The translations under genes and the position numbers were made by a program. This document shows positions 26,185 to 35,200 of a stretch of 64,000 nucleotides of DNA, piece after piece (within the stretch, counting starts at the first letter, position 1; every line of letters starts with the position of its first letter). The notes under the pieces are model-generated. The model had not been told where the DNA came from. It saw only the letters and a program-made list of their open reading frames with translations, and did no database searches. The stretch is from contig CAZPYA010000015.1 in NCBI GenBank assembly GCA_964590255.1, positions 1 to 64,000 on the forward strand, written 5' to 3'. This DNA is from JAKIYB01 sp964590255 (GTDB lineage Bacteria; Armatimonadota; Hebobacteria; CAIYQO01).

Positions 26185-27239
26185 CGAGAGTCTCCCACCA
26201 CGGTCTCGCGGAACTGGCGGGTGTGCTCCAGCACCGAGGTAAATTCTTCGGTGGAGACGGGCAGAAAGCCATACCAGCTTCGGTCAAAGCAGCGCACCAC
26301 CGGGCGCAGCGACTCCGTGACCGGCCCGCGGCCCTGGCGGCGTAGCTCGCGCAGCACTTCGCCATTGGCCCGCGCGTCGTCATAGCGCAGCATGCCGCGC
26401 ACGTCCAGCAGCACCAGGCAGGCGCGGGTGAGGTGGCGCAGCGCCGCGCGCTCGTCGCCGGCGTCCCAACAGCTCTGCGCCTGCTGCAGCGAGCGCTCCC
26501 AGAAGGTGGGCTCCTGCTTGCGGGTGGCCACCGGCAGCCCGTCATCGTCGCGCACCTGCTCGACGGCGGCGCGGCGGCGGGCGGCGGCCAGCAGATGGCT
26601 GGCGATGAAGCCGAGGATGAAGAGGATGGCCACCCCCAGCAGCACCAGCAGCAGTGTTTTCATCCCGGACGGCATCATCGTCGGAATGGGAGAGGGCCGG
26701 GCGGGTTGCGGATTGATGCGCAGCGGCTTGAAGAGCTTGTCCAGCCAGCGGCCGAACCGATTGAGCCCGTCACCCACCCACTGCCAGAAGGCGTTCCACT
26801 TCGCTTTGATCCAGGCTCCCACGTCATGCAGCCATTTTTGCGCGCCGGTGAGCGCCGCGGGTGTCTTCGTGCGCCGCAGCGACTGAAATTCGTTGCGTGC
26901 CAGCACGGTGCCCAGCGCTTTGCGGGCATCGGCGGCGGGGATGGCGGAACGGGCGGACAGCCGCGCCACCTGGCGCAGTGCCTGCACTTCGCGGCGGGCG
27001 CGGGCCAGCGTGGGGCGGTCGACGGTGCCGGCGGCTTCGCGGAGGGTGGGGCAACTGTCGGCCGGCACGAGCGCCAGCGCCTCGCGCACGCGGGCGGCGC
27101 GCTGTTCGGGGTGCGTCTCGGCACGGGTCAGCAGGCGTTCCGCCTCCGCCAACCGGCGGGCCAGCGCGGGGTCGGCCGCGCGCGCCAGCAGCGGCAGCAG
27201 GCAGAGCAGGCAGGCCATCCAGGCGATCTTACCGCGCAT
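26181..27239 (-). CDS. DUF4129-type membrane protein
   Basis: The 352-residue protein has a signal segment (WMACLLCLLPLLARA), a long helical extracytoplasmic part, a membrane helix (KTLLLVLLGVAILFILGFIA, about 205-225) and a cytoplasmic C-terminal domain with ERSLQQAQSCWDAGDERAAL and LRPVVRCFDRSWYG, typical of DUF4129. ATG 27239 has AGGAGG upstream and lies inside the 3' end of the preceding gene (11-nt overlap). It belongs to the MoxR operon. Confidence 0.8.
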   Translation of the reverse strand: MRGKIAWMACLLCLLPLLARAADPALARRLAEAERLLTRAETHPEQRAARVREALALVPADSCPTLREAAGTVDRPTLARARREVQALRQVARLSARSAIPAADARKALGTVLARNEFQSLRRTKTPAALTGAQKWLHDVGAWIKAKWNAFWQWVGDGLNRFGRWLDKLFKPLRINPQPARPSPIPTMMPSGMKTLLLVLLGVAILFILGFIASHLLAAARRRAAVEQVRDDDGLPVATRKQEPTFWERSLQQAQSCWDAGDERAALRHLTRACLVLLDVRGMLRYDDARANGEVLRELRRQGRGPVTESLRPVVRCFDRSWYGFLPVSTEEFTSVLEHTRQFRETVVGDSR

Positions 27240-28455
27240 CCGCGTCCTCCTGTTCCCGGAGCGGCGGCGCCGGCGCGGCCTCAGCCGGCGGGGCGGCGGT
27301 GTCATCCGGAATCGTGACGACCGGGGGAGGCGCGGAATAGTCCGGCACCGTGACGACCGGCGGGGGCGCGGAATAATCGGGGTAACCGGCGACCGGGGCC
27401 GGCTGGGAGAGGCCGGTGACGGCGGAGGTCGTCGCCACGGGTGGCGCGGCGTAATTCGGGTAGGCGGTGGCCGCCGGTTGATAGGCGGCCTGCAGCAGGG
27501 CCTGTTCCACCGGTTCGCCCAATCCCAGGGTGTGGGCGAGCATCACCAGGTCGAAGCCTTCGACGCGGCAGCGGCCGTCGATATACATCAGCGCCTGCAG
27601 GCAAGCGAGCATGGCCATGAAGACGATGCCGGTGAGCACCGACACGATGGTCGAGAAGAGGTTGAAGCTGAGCGAGGCTTCGACGCCGCGCCCCAGGAAC
27701 GTGGCCAGCCAGATGATCCAGATGTTCAGCGGCAGGAAGAGCAGCGGAATCTGCATGTAGGCGAAGAGCGCCCAGAAGTAGGTTTTGAACTGGCTGGAGG
27801 CCAGGCGGAAGCTGCGCCCGATGGCGGCGAATGGCCCCAGGTGTTCCTGGGCCAGCGCCACCGGGGTGAACACGAAGAAGGTGGCGACCAGCGTGAAGGC
27901 CAGCGACGCCGCGGTAAGGGCGGCCAGCGCGCCGATGACGCCGCCGACGATGGCGCCGGGTTGCTCACCCACCGCCATGCCGAGGGCGATAAAGATCCAG
28001 AAGACGACCATGCAGGCGATGACGATGACGATGCCGGCGACGACGGTGATGATGCCGAAGATGATGCCGGCCACCAGCAGGCTCCAGAACGGCTTGGCCA
28101 TCAGCTTGAGGGCGTCGGTGAAGGAGCGATGGATGCCGAGGGCGTGCCCGACGGCGATGCGCAATTGGGCGATGCCGGCGAAGCTGAAGGCAACCCACGA
28201 CACGACGCTGTAGGCGATGATGAAGTACCAGAACTCGGCGCTCTCCAGCATCTCCCGGGCGGCTTCCTCGCTCAGCTCCGCCTGGAAGTTGCCGGGCATC
28301 TGCCGCAGCATCATCGCGACAAAGGCCACCACCAGCACCGCCGGCACGACGCCGGCGAGCAGCAGCGACGCAACGCGCTCGCGAAACAACGCAAAACTAT
28401 CATCCAGCAGGTCGCGCAGACGATACTGGCGCACCCAGGGTGTCATTCCGGCCAT
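27229..28455 (-). CDS. Multi-pass membrane protein with Pro-rich repeat tail
   Basis: The 408-residue protein has about six hydrophobic segments between residues 30 and 300 and begins RQYRLRDLLDDSFALFRERV, resembling the membrane domain of glycerophosphodiester phosphodiesterase-like/DUF7847 proteins. The last 90 residues are Pro/Ala-rich, with YPDYSAPPPVVT and PDYSAPPPVVTIPD as near-tandem repeats, probably disordered. ATG 28455 has AAGGA upstream. It is the first gene of the MoxR operon and probably acts in the same envelope process. Confidence 0.75.
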   Translation of the reverse strand: MAGMTPWVRQYRLRDLLDDSFALFRERVASLLLAGVVPAVLVVAFVAMMLRQMPGNFQAELSEEAAREMLESAEFWYFIIAYSVVSWVAFSFAGIAQLRIAVGHALGIHRSFTDALKLMAKPFWSLLVAGIIFGIITVVAGIVIVIACMVVFWIFIALGMAVGEQPGAIVGGVIGALAALTAASLAFTLVATFFVFTPVALAQEHLGPFAAIGRSFRLASSQFKTYFWALFAYMQIPLLFLPLNIWIIWLATFLGRGVEASLSFNLFSTIVSVLTGIVFMAMLACLQALMYIDGRCRVEGFDLVMLAHTLGLGEPVEQALLQAAYQPAATAYPNYAAPPVATTSAVTGLSQPAPVAGYPDYSAPPPVVTVPDYSAPPPVVTIPDDTAAPPAEAAPAPPLREQEDADAR

Positions 28456-28591
28456 GGCGCATCCTTGTTGGCTCGTGCAATATTCTCCTTGTTCGCCGTC
28501 GCCGCGCGACTCCCTGCCAATTACCCGGACATTCTCGCGTCGGGCCACGTTTGCACACAGGCGCTTGCTTGCCTTCCGGGCAAGCTCTGAC

Positions 28592-28747
28592 TTATCCACA
28601 GGGCGCCTGGGGATAAAGTGAGCGCTCTTTGTGGAAAGAAGCGCACAATCTGGGGATAAGCGCTGTATCTTTCCACAAGTTGCCTCTTGACACGTACAAA
28701 TACGCACGGATTTCCGCGGTAGAATGCCATGTGGGAGTTGTGGATAA
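28592..28747. other. Cluster of DnaA-box-like sequences (candidate oriC or DnaA-controlled region)
   Basis: In 156 bp of the divergent gap 28456-28770 there are two perfect TTATCCACA boxes (28592-28600 plus; 28739-28747 minus), two CTTTCCACA variants (28630-28638 minus; 28669-28677 plus) and two TTATCCCCA variants (28608-28616 and 28651-28659, both minus). The five left sites are spaced 16-22 bp apart, and AGCGC recurs at 28621, 28640 and 28659. The cluster separates the MoxR operon from a receiver gene. An AT-rich unwinding element is not obvious. Confidence 0.55.
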
Positions 28748-28770
28748 CATCACGACATCGGGAGACCACC

Positions 28771-29154
28771 ATGCACTACACGGTACTCATCATCGACGAT
28801 CAGTGGTCCATGCAGGAATTGGCGCGCATCGTGCTGCAGACGGCGGGGTATCGCGTGCTCGTCGCGGGCGACGTCGCCACCGGCCTGAGCCTGGCGCGCA
28901 CCGAGCGGCCGTCGGCCATCGTGCTGGATGCGGCGATGCCCGGGCAGGATGCCGCGCACCTGCTGCACGAGCTGCGCCTGGGGCGCGGCACCGCGCGCAT
29001 TCCCGTCGTGCTCATCACGCCGGACGTCACCAGCGAAGCATTGACGCGGGAGGTAGCCGCCGCCCGCACGAACTGCCTGCGCAAGCCGTTTCCGGCGCCG
29101 AAGCTGCTCACCGTGGTGAACCGCGCCATCCGGCGATTGCCGATGGCGGGGTGA
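28771..29154 (+). CDS. Orphan single-domain response regulator
   Basis: The 127-residue receiver opens YTVLIIDDQWSMQELARIVL. It has the acidic pair near residue 9, the phospho-acceptor in IVLDAAMPG, Thr in LITPD and Lys in LRKPF. There is no output domain and no kinase gene next to it. ATG 28771 has GGGAGA upstream. It sits directly beside the DnaA-box cluster, so its transcription could be coupled to DnaA, but that is inference. Confidence 0.88.
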   Translation: MHYTVLIIDDQWSMQELARIVLQTAGYRVLVAGDVATGLSLARTERPSAIVLDAAMPGQDAAHLLHELRLGRGTARIPVVLITPDVTSEALTREVAAARTNCLRKPFPAPKLLTVVNRAIRRLPMAG

Positions 29155-29156
29155 GC

Positions 29157-29185
29157 TTGCCAACCGACTGCGCAGGCGCTACAAT
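29157..29185 (+). promoter_or_regulatory. Promoter of the comEA-like gene
   Basis: TTGCCA (29157-29162) and TACAAT (29180-29185) are 17 bp apart, overlapping the 3' end region of the receiver gene stop. The ATG at 29219 follows GGCAGGA. Confidence 0.5.
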
Positions 29186-29218
29186 GCCGGTATTCTACTC
29201 AACTGGCAGGATGCGCCC

Positions 29219-30019
29219 ATGCGCCTGTATTTTTCGCGCACCGAGCAAATCGTCGTGGCCCTGCTGCTGCTGGCCATATTGGCGGCGCTGGGGGTGATGG
29301 CCGCTCGCCGCGGTCGCGGCGTGCTGACCCGCCAGGAGGCGCCGCTGTTGCAGAGCGCCGCGACGACGGGGCCGCAACCATTGGACGCCGCTCCCGCTAC
29401 CGGCGGGGGGCCGGTGGTCTACGTGGTGGGGGCGGTGCAGCGGCCGGGCCTGTATACGCTGGCGCCGGGCGCGCGGTTGCACGACGCGCTGCAGGCCGCT
29501 GGCGGCCCCCGCGCCGACGGCGCCCCGCAGGCGCTGAACCTGGCCGACCGCGCCATCGACGGCCAGCGCATCGAAGTGCCCACGACGACGGAATATCAGC
29601 GCCTGCGCGCCAGCCAACCCGCCCATCCGCTGGTGACCACCCCCGCGCCACGCACGACGACACGGCAGCCGGCCAACCGATCAGCGCATGCCGGCGCCCC
29701 CGCCATGTCCGCCAGGCCCGCCCCCGCGCAGCCGTATGCCGGCCTGGTAACGGCGGAGAGCACGGCGCCCGCCAATACGGCAACGGCGACCGTCACTTCG
29801 GCCGCCGTAACGGCGGTGAAGGCGCCGGCTATCGTCCACCTGAACAGCGCCACGCAGGCCGAACTGGAAACGCTGCCCGGCGTCGGCCCCAGCACCGCGC
29901 AGAAGATCCTCGACTACCGCGCCGCCAATGGGCCGTTCAAAGCGGTCGATGATCTGGACAACGTGAAGGGCATCGGCCCGGCGAAGCTGGAGAAGATACG
30001 GCCGTTCGCGGCGTTGTGA
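29219..30019 (+). CDS. ComEA-like DNA-binding protein (SLBB + helix-hairpin-helix)
   Basis: The 266-residue protein has an N-terminal membrane anchor (IVVALLLLAILAALGVMA), an SLBB domain (VVYVVGAVQRPGLYTLAPG, about 66-120), a Pro/Thr/Ala-rich linker of about 80 residues, and a C-terminal double helix-hairpin-helix (HLNSATQAELETLPGVGPST and VKGIGPAKLEKIRPF). This is the ComEA order, a periplasmic DNA receptor for natural transformation. The linker is longer than usual. comEC is not adjacent. Confidence 0.85.
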   Translation: MRLYFSRTEQIVVALLLLAILAALGVMAARRGRGVLTRQEAPLLQSAATTGPQPLDAAPATGGGPVVYVVGAVQRPGLYTLAPGARLHDALQAAGGPRADGAPQALNLADRAIDGQRIEVPTTTEYQRLRASQPAHPLVTTPAPRTTTRQPANRSAHAGAPAMSARPAPAQPYAGLVTAESTAPANTATATVTSAAVTAVKAPAIVHLNSATQAELETLPGVGPSTAQKILDYRAANGPFKAVDDLDNVKGIGPAKLEKIRPFAAL

Positions 30020-30094
30020 GGGAGTCGGAAAATCGGTACTTGATCGCATTACGGGTGGAACAGTGAGCTCAACACGTTGCAGATGATTGCGTAA

Positions 30095-30289
30095 TGCGTT
30101 ACAGTAACCGAACGGAGGATACTAGTAGGGGGAAAACGGTATGCCGTTGTGTGGGACGCTCTCAACGGTGCCCCCGCCAGCTTTCACGTCGACGTCGTCA
30201 CTGACAAGGTGATCCCCGTTCTGTACGGCACCGGGCAGGGGGATGTGGCGTGGGGGTTCGCGACAACTCCAACACTATTAGATACATAA
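30095..30289 (+). pseudogene. Gene remnant of unknown family
   Basis: An open frame without a start codon reads VTERRILVGGKRYAVVWD, continues through FHVDVVTDKVIPVLYG and ends at TAA 30287-30289. Its composition is host-like and then changes abruptly to AT-rich sequence. It looks like the 3' end of a lost gene at the left edge of the AT-rich island. The product is not recognised. Nothing else is seen in 30020-30353. Confidence 0.4.
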
Positions 30290-30353
30290 AATCATGATTG
30301 TTGCATCGTGATATTGAGTAATTGCATCCAGTAGTTATGCCGTCAGTTAGCAA

Positions 30354-30388
30354 ATAGGATAGCAGTTACTGTGTAACAGCTATCCTAT
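30354..30388 (-). terminator. Hairpin overlapping the stop of the AT-rich module
   Basis: ATAGGATAGCAGTTAC and GTAACAGCTATCCTAT pair with one mismatch around a TGT loop. On the minus strand the hairpin is followed by TTTGC. It includes the TAG stop of the 397-residue gene, so it likely terminates that operon. Confidence 0.6.
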
Positions 30389-31573
30389 CGTAAAATTGAT
30401 CGGATTGTAATCAAGTAATAATTTCTGAATATTCTCGTGACGCAATGCTGTTTCTGGCTGATATACTGTTTTAATTCTAAAAATATACTGGCGTGTAGTA
30501 AAATTAATATTATCTGCCTGTATTCTATCGGTAATACTATCGGATAGCTTTCCTTTGATCTTATCTCCCTCTGATGTCTCAATAACAAATGAAGGAGTCT
30601 TAACGCTGAAGTTTACGTCAAGGAATACTCCTTCAACATCCTCGATATCTATTATTTCTTGAAACTCTGCATTGATCACTTTACGTACTTCATTTGCCGA
30701 TTCTTTATCTATATTTGCCGTGGAAACTACCTCATTAATATGGTCTGCAAGAGTTGTCGTCAATTCTAAGTCATACTTTCGTATGGTGTTCAATACTGTT
30801 AAGTATTCTTTTATGAATCCTTCGTCCCTGAATTGACTGATTAAGTTCCGAAAATCAACATCAGTTCTAGCTGTAACAAGATTTATTACTCTTGTATAAT
30901 CATTTATGTCTAACTCCCCTTGGAATAGATCAGCCCCATTTATCTCGATCGTAGCTCCGAACGATGATACTTGGAATTGTGGAAAACGTACGTATTCATT
31001 AAACTGTTGCTTCGTCATTCTGAATGCTTGTTGCAATATCGTTAAAAACGGTTGAAATATACCGGAAATTGCCCATGGCTTGACCCCAGCGAGCAACTCT
31101 TTGCCTTGTACATACAGGTTAAATATTACATGTTGCCGATCTTTTGCCACTGCTAATGATCTTTCGGTACCATAGTATTCCGCCGAAACAGGAGGACAAT
31201 AAATGCGGTAATCAGCAGGGATGGGATTCATCTCGGAAAATCTATCTGCTGGAATGATGAACGACTCTATAATATTCCCTGTCATTTCTTCGAGATGGAA
31301 CGCAAAAATAACCCCCGCCAATGACTCCGAGAAGATTTCGTTAACAGAAATGATTCCTAGGCGTAAATCCAATAACTTATTAGCCGTAACACGTGCAAGG
31401 ATTCTTTGTTCACAATTATCAGGTAGATATGTGGAAAGATAAGAGATATACTCATGACCCGAGCTATCTCTCTCAACATTAAGTATTGGGTAATCTTGAA
31501 AATCAAGTAGGTCGACACATTCAAGAATACCCAATGGATTAAATGGTATTTTGTAATTTGCTAGATTCATCAT
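30380..31573 (-). CDS. DUF6575-like protein of an AT-rich two-gene module
   Basis: The 397-residue protein starts with LGILECVDLLDFQDYPILNV and continues with a short beta-rich block ending in LLDLRLGIISVNEI. I associate this pattern with the DUF6575 family, whose function is unknown. The C-terminal two thirds are mixed alpha/beta, with an acidic helix (HINEVVSTANIDKESANEVR). No nuclease, helicase or membrane motif is seen. The start overlaps the stop of the upstream 128-residue gene by 4 nt, so the two products are probably partners. The gene is far more AT-rich than its surroundings, strong evidence for recent transfer. Confidence 0.55.
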   Translation of the reverse strand: MMNLANYKIPFNPLGILECVDLLDFQDYPILNVERDSSGHEYISYLSTYLPDNCEQRILARVTANKLLDLRLGIISVNEIFSESLAGVIFAFHLEEMTGNIIESFIIPADRFSEMNPIPADYRIYCPPVSAEYYGTERSLAVAKDRQHVIFNLYVQGKELLAGVKPWAISGIFQPFLTILQQAFRMTKQQFNEYVRFPQFQVSSFGATIEINGADLFQGELDINDYTRVINLVTARTDVDFRNLISQFRDEGFIKEYLTVLNTIRKYDLELTTTLADHINEVVSTANIDKESANEVRKVINAEFQEIIDIEDVEGVFLDVNFSVKTPSFVIETSEGDKIKGKLSDSITDRIQADNINFTTRQYIFRIKTVYQPETALRHENIQKLLLDYNPINFTIG

Positions 31574-31956
31574 ATCCCCGCAATCTTCTGCACATCAACG
31601 CACCGCAAATTATGCGCAGCAACACCTTCATATAGCCAAAGTGTATAATGGTTTTTATCGTATGTATGAAGCATGCCGTGTTGTGGTAGTATTTCTATTT
31701 TTGCGACATATCCACCGTGAATAGGACGATTTCTCGTTACAGACTCATGGTATACCCTCTCTGCACTAGCAAAATTACTAAAGAAAGAGATGCCATGCGC
31801 TTTGCACTGCGACTTGTAGCGCCCATTATATAATTCAACATATGACTTTAAATCATCATCAGTGAGTATTTCCCCTGAGACAATCCTGAATAGTACTATT
31901 GTCTGCTCACCAGACCCACCAATTGGGCAGTATGGCGGAAGATCGAGTTTATACAT
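31570..31956 (-). CDS. Small partner protein of the AT-rich module, unknown family
   Basis: The 128-residue product opens MYKLDLPPYCPIGGSGEQT and ends with ILPQHGMLHTYDKNHYTLWL and a short tail. The H(x)nHYTLWLYEG ending resembles small proteins of mobile regions that end in HHTxWPYxG, but no function is known to me. A basic Tyr-rich centre (YNGRYKSQCKAHGISFF) follows a LTDDDLKSYVEL helix. It is translationally coupled to the DUF6575-like gene. An enzyme-inhibitor, toxin-antitoxin or defence pair are all possible; nothing decides between them. Confidence 0.55.
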   Translation of the reverse strand: MYKLDLPPYCPIGGSGEQTIVLFRIVSGEILTDDDLKSYVELYNGRYKSQCKAHGISFFSNFASAERVYHESVTRNRPIHGGYVAKIEILPQHGMLHTYDKNHYTLWLYEGVAAHNLRCVDVQKIAGI

Positions 31957-32057
31957 TACACTTTTTTCCTATCGTGTATAATCCTTCATGGTCACAAACC
32001 GACCAAGTTCATGTTGCATGTTGTAATACTACCCAATATCCAGATGGTTGTCAAAGA

Positions 32058-32240
32058 GATACTACCATTGCGATATACTACTCCGGCAGTGGTAAGATTG
32101 TATTGGTTCATTGCATTTCGAGCTGGTGCACCTCGATCAATGCAACTCTACCACTGCCGTGGTAGTAATATGCCAGACATACTTACGTTCTGCAGGTTAG
32201 ACAACCTTAAATCGTTGTATTGCAAAGCTATGGTAGTATC
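32058..32240. repeat. Nested palindromic element upstream of the AT-rich module
   Basis: GATACTACCAT (32058-32068) is the perfect complement of ATGGTAGTATC (32230-32240). Inside, TACTACTCCGGCAGTGGTAA (from 32076) pairs with TACCACTGCCGTGGTAGTA (to 32167). At the centre TCGAG/CTCGA (32118-32136) closes a small stem. ATACTACC words also occur as direct repeats at 32026 and 32059, with a related ATACTACT at 32075. The fold could be a structured RNA, an operator array or a mobile-element end. No protein is predicted in 31957-32263. Confidence 0.6.
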
Positions 32241-32263
32241 CATAGGCATATGATGCCATGTAA

Positions 32264-35200
32264 TTACTTGACGATGAACTGGCACTTGCCGGCGGGAAGG
32301 GTGATGATCATCGCGTCAGTGCCGGCGGTGGCGGGCAGCGGTTTCGCTTCGCCGTTTACCAGTTGGTAGGCTTTCAGGCCGTGGGCCTCGGGGAAGCTGA
32401 GCTTCAGCGCGCCGGCGGTGGCGAAGTTGGCTTCGCCTGAGATGGTTTTGCCGAAGGTCACGGCGACGGGGCCTGGCGCGGTGATGGCGTGGCCCCCGGC
32501 TTTCAGCGACGTGCCGGCGAGCAGCGCCAGCAGCGTCTGGCCGTTGCCGTCGCGGATGAGAGCGCGCTGGCCGTCGAGGGCGATGCCGTTGGCGTCATAT
32601 TTTCCGGGTTTCTCGGCGCAGATGACGACGTGGCGTTCGCCGTTAAGGACGGCGGTGGCGCCGGCGCCGCCCGCCCAGGCGGTGAAGACCGGCGGCGCCT
32701 CGTTGGGCAGGTGCGGGAAGAGCACGGTGAAGTAGCCCTTATGATCGGTGCGCTTCATGCGAAGGTAATGCTGCACTTCCTCGAAGGGCTTGTTGCCATT
32801 CACCGATTTCCACGGGTTTGCCATCGGACCGTAGAGGAAGTTGTGGCCATACTGGCCGGTGGTGAACTCCGGCTTCACGGGATCGAGCACCGTCACCGTC
32901 AAGTTCACGCCGTGCTGGCCGGCGTAGCGGGCGGTGTTGCCGTTGAACTGCACCCCGGTAGCCAGCCCCCACAGGCTGAACTCGTTGAAGTCGTCACCGG
33001 CGCCCTGCATGGTGTCGCGGACGACGGCGTAGTGCGGGCCGTCGGGCAGTTCGTGCTTCACCAGCATCACCTGGCGCGTCCAGGTGACAGGGGTGATGTA
33101 TTCCGCGGGCGGGGTGCTGTTGGCGGGCATCACCGCCTTTGGGTCCTCGGGGATGGTAAAGAGACGGTCGGTGGTCATGCTGCCCATGGCGGCGTCGGCG
33201 GCGTCGAGCAGGCTCCATTCGCTGATCTCGCCCAGCGCGTACCAGTCCGTCTTGTGGTTCAGCGATATGCGGTTGTGCAGCCACGGCCGGCCCATCATCG
33301 GCTGGTAGAGCGAGCCGAAGTCCATGAGCAGCGGTGTCCCCTTGGCGTAGAAGACGATCTCGCCTTGCTCGTTCTCGTAGTGCTCGTGCTGGCGGCCCAT
33401 GCGGAAGAGCAGGTAGGTTTCCTGCTTGGTGCCGAAATGCGACCGCATCACCGTGCCGAAGCCGGGGAAGTGGCGACTGCTCATGTCCGGCTGGGCGGCG
33501 GGCAGTTTCTCGTCGCACACCATCTCATCATTGGGATACATATACGGCATGCCCATGGCTTGCCACGCCCACTGCATCCAACTCGCATATCGCGGATCGC
33601 TCTTCGCCACGCCCGCCGCCATGCGGCCGTAGAGGCTGGTGGTCTCGTAGGCCGTGTTGCCGATGGTGGGCATGGAGCGGATGCCGAAGCGCGGATCGAC
33701 CGGCGTCATGATCTGCGCGTGGTAGAGCATGGTGGACTTGAGGAACGGGTTCTGATAAAGATCGACGAAGCCGGCGTTTTTGAACTGCGCCGCGGACTGC
33801 AGCACGCCGCTCATCGAGGCATCCATCTGGTAGTGCGGGCACTCGCGCCAGGCGCCGCCGGGGGCGGTGTAGTCGCGCAGCATGTCCAGCGTGCTCTTCG
33901 CCGAGGTCATCATCCACTCGACGGATTTCGGGTGTTCGGGGATGAGCGCGGCGCCGCTGCCCAGCGTGCTCAGGGACATGGTGGGCATGTTCGGGTTGCC
34001 CAGGTGGAAACCGGCGCCGTAAGCCAGCCAGTCGGGATCGGAGATCTTGTACATGCAGAAGGCGTAGAGGGCCTTCGCCTCGCGGCGTTCGTCCGGCGTC
34101 ATTTCCGGCACGCTCATGGCGATGTCGAAGAGCGGCGACGCGCCCATGATGTGGCCGTTGCCGTGGTGCATGAAGGTGTTGATGCCCAGGTCGCCTTGGG
34201 TGTCCAGATAGCAGCCGAGGGACCAGCGCAGCTTGGGCAGGATGCCCATCCAGTTTACGTCGCCGTTGGCCTGCGAGCGCACCAGCGTGTCGCCCAGCGC
34301 TTTCTCCTGCGTCACCAGGTAGGCGAAGCGCTTGTGCAGCGGGCTGGCGAGCAGGTTCTTCAGCGCGGGGATGGTTTTCGCGCGCTCGCGCAGCGCGGGC
34401 AGGTCGGCGGCGCTGACGGCGCCGCGGGGGTAGGCGCCGGCGCCGGGATCGTCCCAGGCCAGCGTCCAGTCCTTGATCTTATCCAGCGGGTTCTGGCCGT
34501 AGCGCGTCCACGCCCGGCGGATGCCGCTCTTCGTGAAGTCGTCTTTCTCGGCGATCGTTTCGCCGGCGCGGCTCACCAGCAGGCCCCACTCGCGTACGCC
34601 CAGGTTGCGCGACGTGCCGGGCAGCACGGTGCCGGTCCAGTAGGGCGATTTGTAGTCGATGCCGTCCACCACCCAGTTTTGCTCGGGCTGGCGCAACGGC
34701 GCGCGCAGCACCAGCTCTTTGTCCTTCGTGGTGTTCAGGAAGAGGACGGTGGGATTGCGCCAGTGCCCGGGACGCTCGGGGAAGACCGCCAGCAGGTCAG
34801 CCTGTGCATTGCCGGCCTTGTAGGCGCCGAAGTATGATGCCGACTGCGGCCACCAGACGAACAGGCCGTGGATGCGCATCAGCTCCTGGGTCTGCGCGTA
34901 GTCGATGGGGAAGACGGCTTCCTGCATGTTGCCGTAGCCGAAGACAGCCTTCGTCGGATTGAACTGCTTGTACGGGTCGATGTCGGTGTAGCGGCCGTAC
35001 CAGCGCACGGTGTCCGGCTGCAGGCCCGGGGCCAGGCTGAAACAGAAGTTGCTGTCGCGCGCGGGCGAGGGGTCGCCCAGATCGAACTCCTCGCGCAGGT
35101 GGACGGTATCCTCGCCGGTGCGCAAGGTGACGTAGCAGGTGTAGCGCCCGCCGTCGAAGTCGTATTGCGCCTTCACGCGGGTGAAGATGGGGCCGGCGTG

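Noticed and set aside
28687..28725. TTGACA at 28687 with TAGAAT at 28720 as a promoter of the receiver gene
   Set aside because: The 27-bp spacing is too long for a sigma-70 promoter.
32489..34837. 782-residue open frame antisense to the heparinase-like gene
   Set aside because: Its translation is Gly/His/Arg/Val-rich shadow sequence of a GC-rich gene; the opposite strand shows a signal peptide and conserved fold.
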